Assembly (NCBI RefSeq): GCF_026130545.1
Contig: NZ_JAMOIM010000023.1
Location: forward strand, 1-64,000
Length of the DNA stretch: 64,000 nucleotides
Direction of reading: 5' to 3'
Source of the DNA: Lichenifustis flavocetrariae
Lineage (GTDB): Bacteria; Pseudomonadota; Alphaproteobacteria; Rhizobiales; Beijerinckiaceae
In this document: positions 62,889 through 64,000 of the stretch, one piece after another
How positions within the stretch are numbered: the stretch's first letter is position 1
Layout of the letters: each line of letters starts with the position of its first letter
Position numbers and translations under genes: made by a program
The notes under the pieces: model-generated
Seen by the model: only the letters and a program-made list of their open reading frames with translations
The model's database searches: none
Told to the model about the DNA's origin: nothing

Positions 62889-63195
62889 GGTCCCGCGGCG
62901 AGGCGTCGCCGCGTCTTGGACGTCCGTTGGTTGGGGCGTTCCGCCCACCCCCGATCAGGGGCCAGTGTCTCATGGCCTCAGAATGCCGCAATACGGGGTT
63001 CGGGTGACGTCGATCGGTCGAATGTTCCTCTGTTTCCTTTGGAGATCTCGCATGGACAGAAGAACACTTTTCAAGTCGATTGCCGTTGTCGGCGTCGGGC
63101 CTGGATCGAAGAGAGCAGACCACCCATCCTCGACGCCATCGCAGTGATCTCCGCGGCCACCCTCCTAGACAGGCACGCTTGACCAAGGGGCGACG
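62889..63195. other. Gap holding a short gene start
   Basis: 307 bases between the IS481 remnant and the metallo-hydrolase fragment. Apart from a possible beginning of a gene at 63052 I see nothing that codes. Confidence 0.4.
63052..63147 (+). pseudogene. Possible 5' fragment of a secreted-protein gene
   Basis: GGAG 8 bases ahead of ATG; MDRRTLFKSIAVVGVGPG looks like a Tat-type signal start, but the frame ends after 31 codons at a sequence of different character. Weak; could be chance. Confidence 0.25.
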
Positions 63196-63465
63196 TCAGA
63201 GCGAGTTGAGCGGGACCTTCAACGTGCGGTGCCCACTGGCATCTTCCGGGGGAAGCTGGCCACCTTTCATGTTGACCTGAAGCGACGGCAGTATGAGCTT
63301 GGGCATGGCCAGGGTTCCGTCACGGGCCTCGCGCATGGCCACGAACTCGTCCTCGGTGACGCCATCGTGCACATGCACGTTGTGGGCCCGCTCTTCAGCG
63401 ACCGTGGTTTCATACGCAACGGCGCGGCCATTCGGTCCGTAGTCGTGGGTAGTGTCGCAGTTTGA
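63196..63465 (-). pseudogene. C-terminal fragment of an MBL-fold metallo-hydrolase
   Basis: Frame reads CDTTHDYGPNGRAVAYETTVAEE, VHDGVTEDEFVAMREARDGTLAMPKLILPSLQVNM, KVPLNSL and a stop at 63196. This is the end of a metallo-beta-lactamase-fold hydrolase (TLAMPxLILPSLQVNM is characteristic). The zinc-binding N-terminal two thirds are missing: homology begins exactly where the next gene ends (63469). Confidence 0.65.
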
Positions 63466-63468
63466 AAT

Positions 63469-64000
63469 TCAAGGGCGTTCGGATTTTACGACAGTCTTCA
63501 ATTCGGCAGCAGATGACATTCTGCGCTTCATGCTCTCTCCGTCCCGAACGCCCGCTTTGAAAGCCTCTCTTGCAGGGCCGTTCGCAACAGCATGCGTTAA
63601 CCTGCCAATCGTTTCCCTGACGTAAATGTTTTTTCGTACAAACACCGGTTCGAAAACCAGAACCTGCCAGTGCGCCAGCTCTCTCGCCAGGAGGCGTTGA
63701 ATAAGCGTTCGATCCAGCTCATCTTCGGTGAACAGCAGAGCGACTCTCTGCCAAAAACGTAGGACTGCACCGTAACCTGCTAAGTCCTCATCTCTCCTAC
63801 CAATATCGTAGGGATCATTTTTAACCCAATCTACGTCTCTGTGACTTATCATAAATCTCTCTGCTCTGCGCCGTAACAAAGCGAAATCAGCCGAGTAGTA
63901 TTCCTTAAATAAATCTAGTGTCGTTCCACGTTTGTTTTGTGACTTAGTAATGCCAAAAATAGCGATTGAGACAACAGCGCCTACCCCGGCCCCAATCAAA
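63469..64000 (-). CDS. Unknown protein, N-terminus outside the window
   Basis: At least 176 residues, open to the window edge. One membrane helix near the start (IGAGVGAVVSIAIFGI), then a soluble domain: LFKEYYSADFALLRRRAERFM, AVLRFWQRVALLFTEDELDRTLIQRLLARELAHW. The size and pattern recall DUF4760-type single-pass proteins, a guess. Its base composition is clearly more AT-rich than the rest of the window, suggesting transfer. Confidence 0.5.
   Translation of the reverse strand, partial: LIGAGVGAVVSIAIFGITKSQNKRGTTLDLFKEYYSADFALLRRRAERFMISHRDVDWVKNDPYDIGRRDEDLAGYGAVLRFWQRVALLFTEDELDRTLIQRLLARELAHWQVLVFEPVFVRKNIYVRETIGRLTHAVANGPAREAFKAGVRDGESMKRRMSSAAELKTVVKSERP

Noticed and set aside
1-64000. 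CRISPR array, rRNA operon, toxin-antitoxin or phage defence system
   Set aside because: No regularly spaced direct repeats, no rRNA sequence, and no recognisable defence or toxin gene on either strand.

Overview
The window is high-GC DNA with the gene content of a soil or plant-associated alphaproteobacterium, most likely Hyphomicrobiales (relatives of Methylobacterium, Bosea or Beijerinckiaceae). This rests on the class II (B12) ribonucleotide reductase, a NasA nitrate reductase fused to a CysJ-like flavoprotein, GcvT-like YgfZ, many ABC importers, and an intergenic repeat of the Rhizobiales type. The assignment is inference from content; there is no rRNA gene here.

Layout. 0-5 kb: a decayed alpha/beta-hydrolase, a secreted protein, a nitrate/sulfonate-type ABC ATPase plus duplicated permease, and a DUF427 gene. 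5-12.6 kb: an HD-GYP phosphodiesterase, YgfZ, two small genes of unknown function and nrdJ. 12.6-15.6 kb: a graveyard of transposases (IS66, an rve/integrase-type element, IS630), all frameshifted, carrying a short palindromic element inserted inside the coding sequences. 15.7-33.1 kb: a catabolic block probably for N-methylated amino acids or betaines. It has two polar amino-acid-type ABC importers, two TMADH/DgcA-type flavin demethylases, a GlpD-like FAD enzyme, a DgcB-like iron-sulfur membrane protein, an EtfA-EtfB protein in one reading frame, an ornithine-cyclodeaminase-family reductase and a MarR regulator. The two halves diverge around a good sigma-70 promoter at about 22.86 kb. 33.3-34.4 kb: a membrane acyltransferase.

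34.7-48.6 kb is a long minus-strand block for heterocycle/ureide use. In transcription order it has a GntR regulator, a ribose-type ABC importer, a PuuE-like deacetylase, ureidoglycolate lyase, a barbiturase/cyanurate-hydrolase-like gene reduced to its two ends, a BMP-family (nucleobase-type) ABC importer, an amidase and an LLM flavin monooxygenase. Together these look like uptake and ring opening of a purine, pyrimidine or related heterocycle, with the ring-opening amidohydrolase now inactive.

48.8-57.3 kb: DUF3891, a serine beta-lactamase-like hydrolase, fragments of a DUF892 gene and of a ParB-like nuclease-domain gene broken by one amber codon, then the giant nasA-cysJ fusion. 57.7-64 kb starts with tRNA-Glu(TTC) and an integrase remnant, and is a mosaic: a truncated IS3 joined to the end of an alanine-exporter gene, an intact LysR/peroxiredoxin/SDR group, an IS481 remnant, a truncated metallo-hydrolase and a lower-GC unknown gene running off the window.

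The most unusual signal is the palindromic element found four times in three different transposase genes, always in the same orientation relative to the gene and mostly preserving the reading frame. It resembles the Rickettsia palindromic elements in behaviour but not, as far as I can tell, in sequence.
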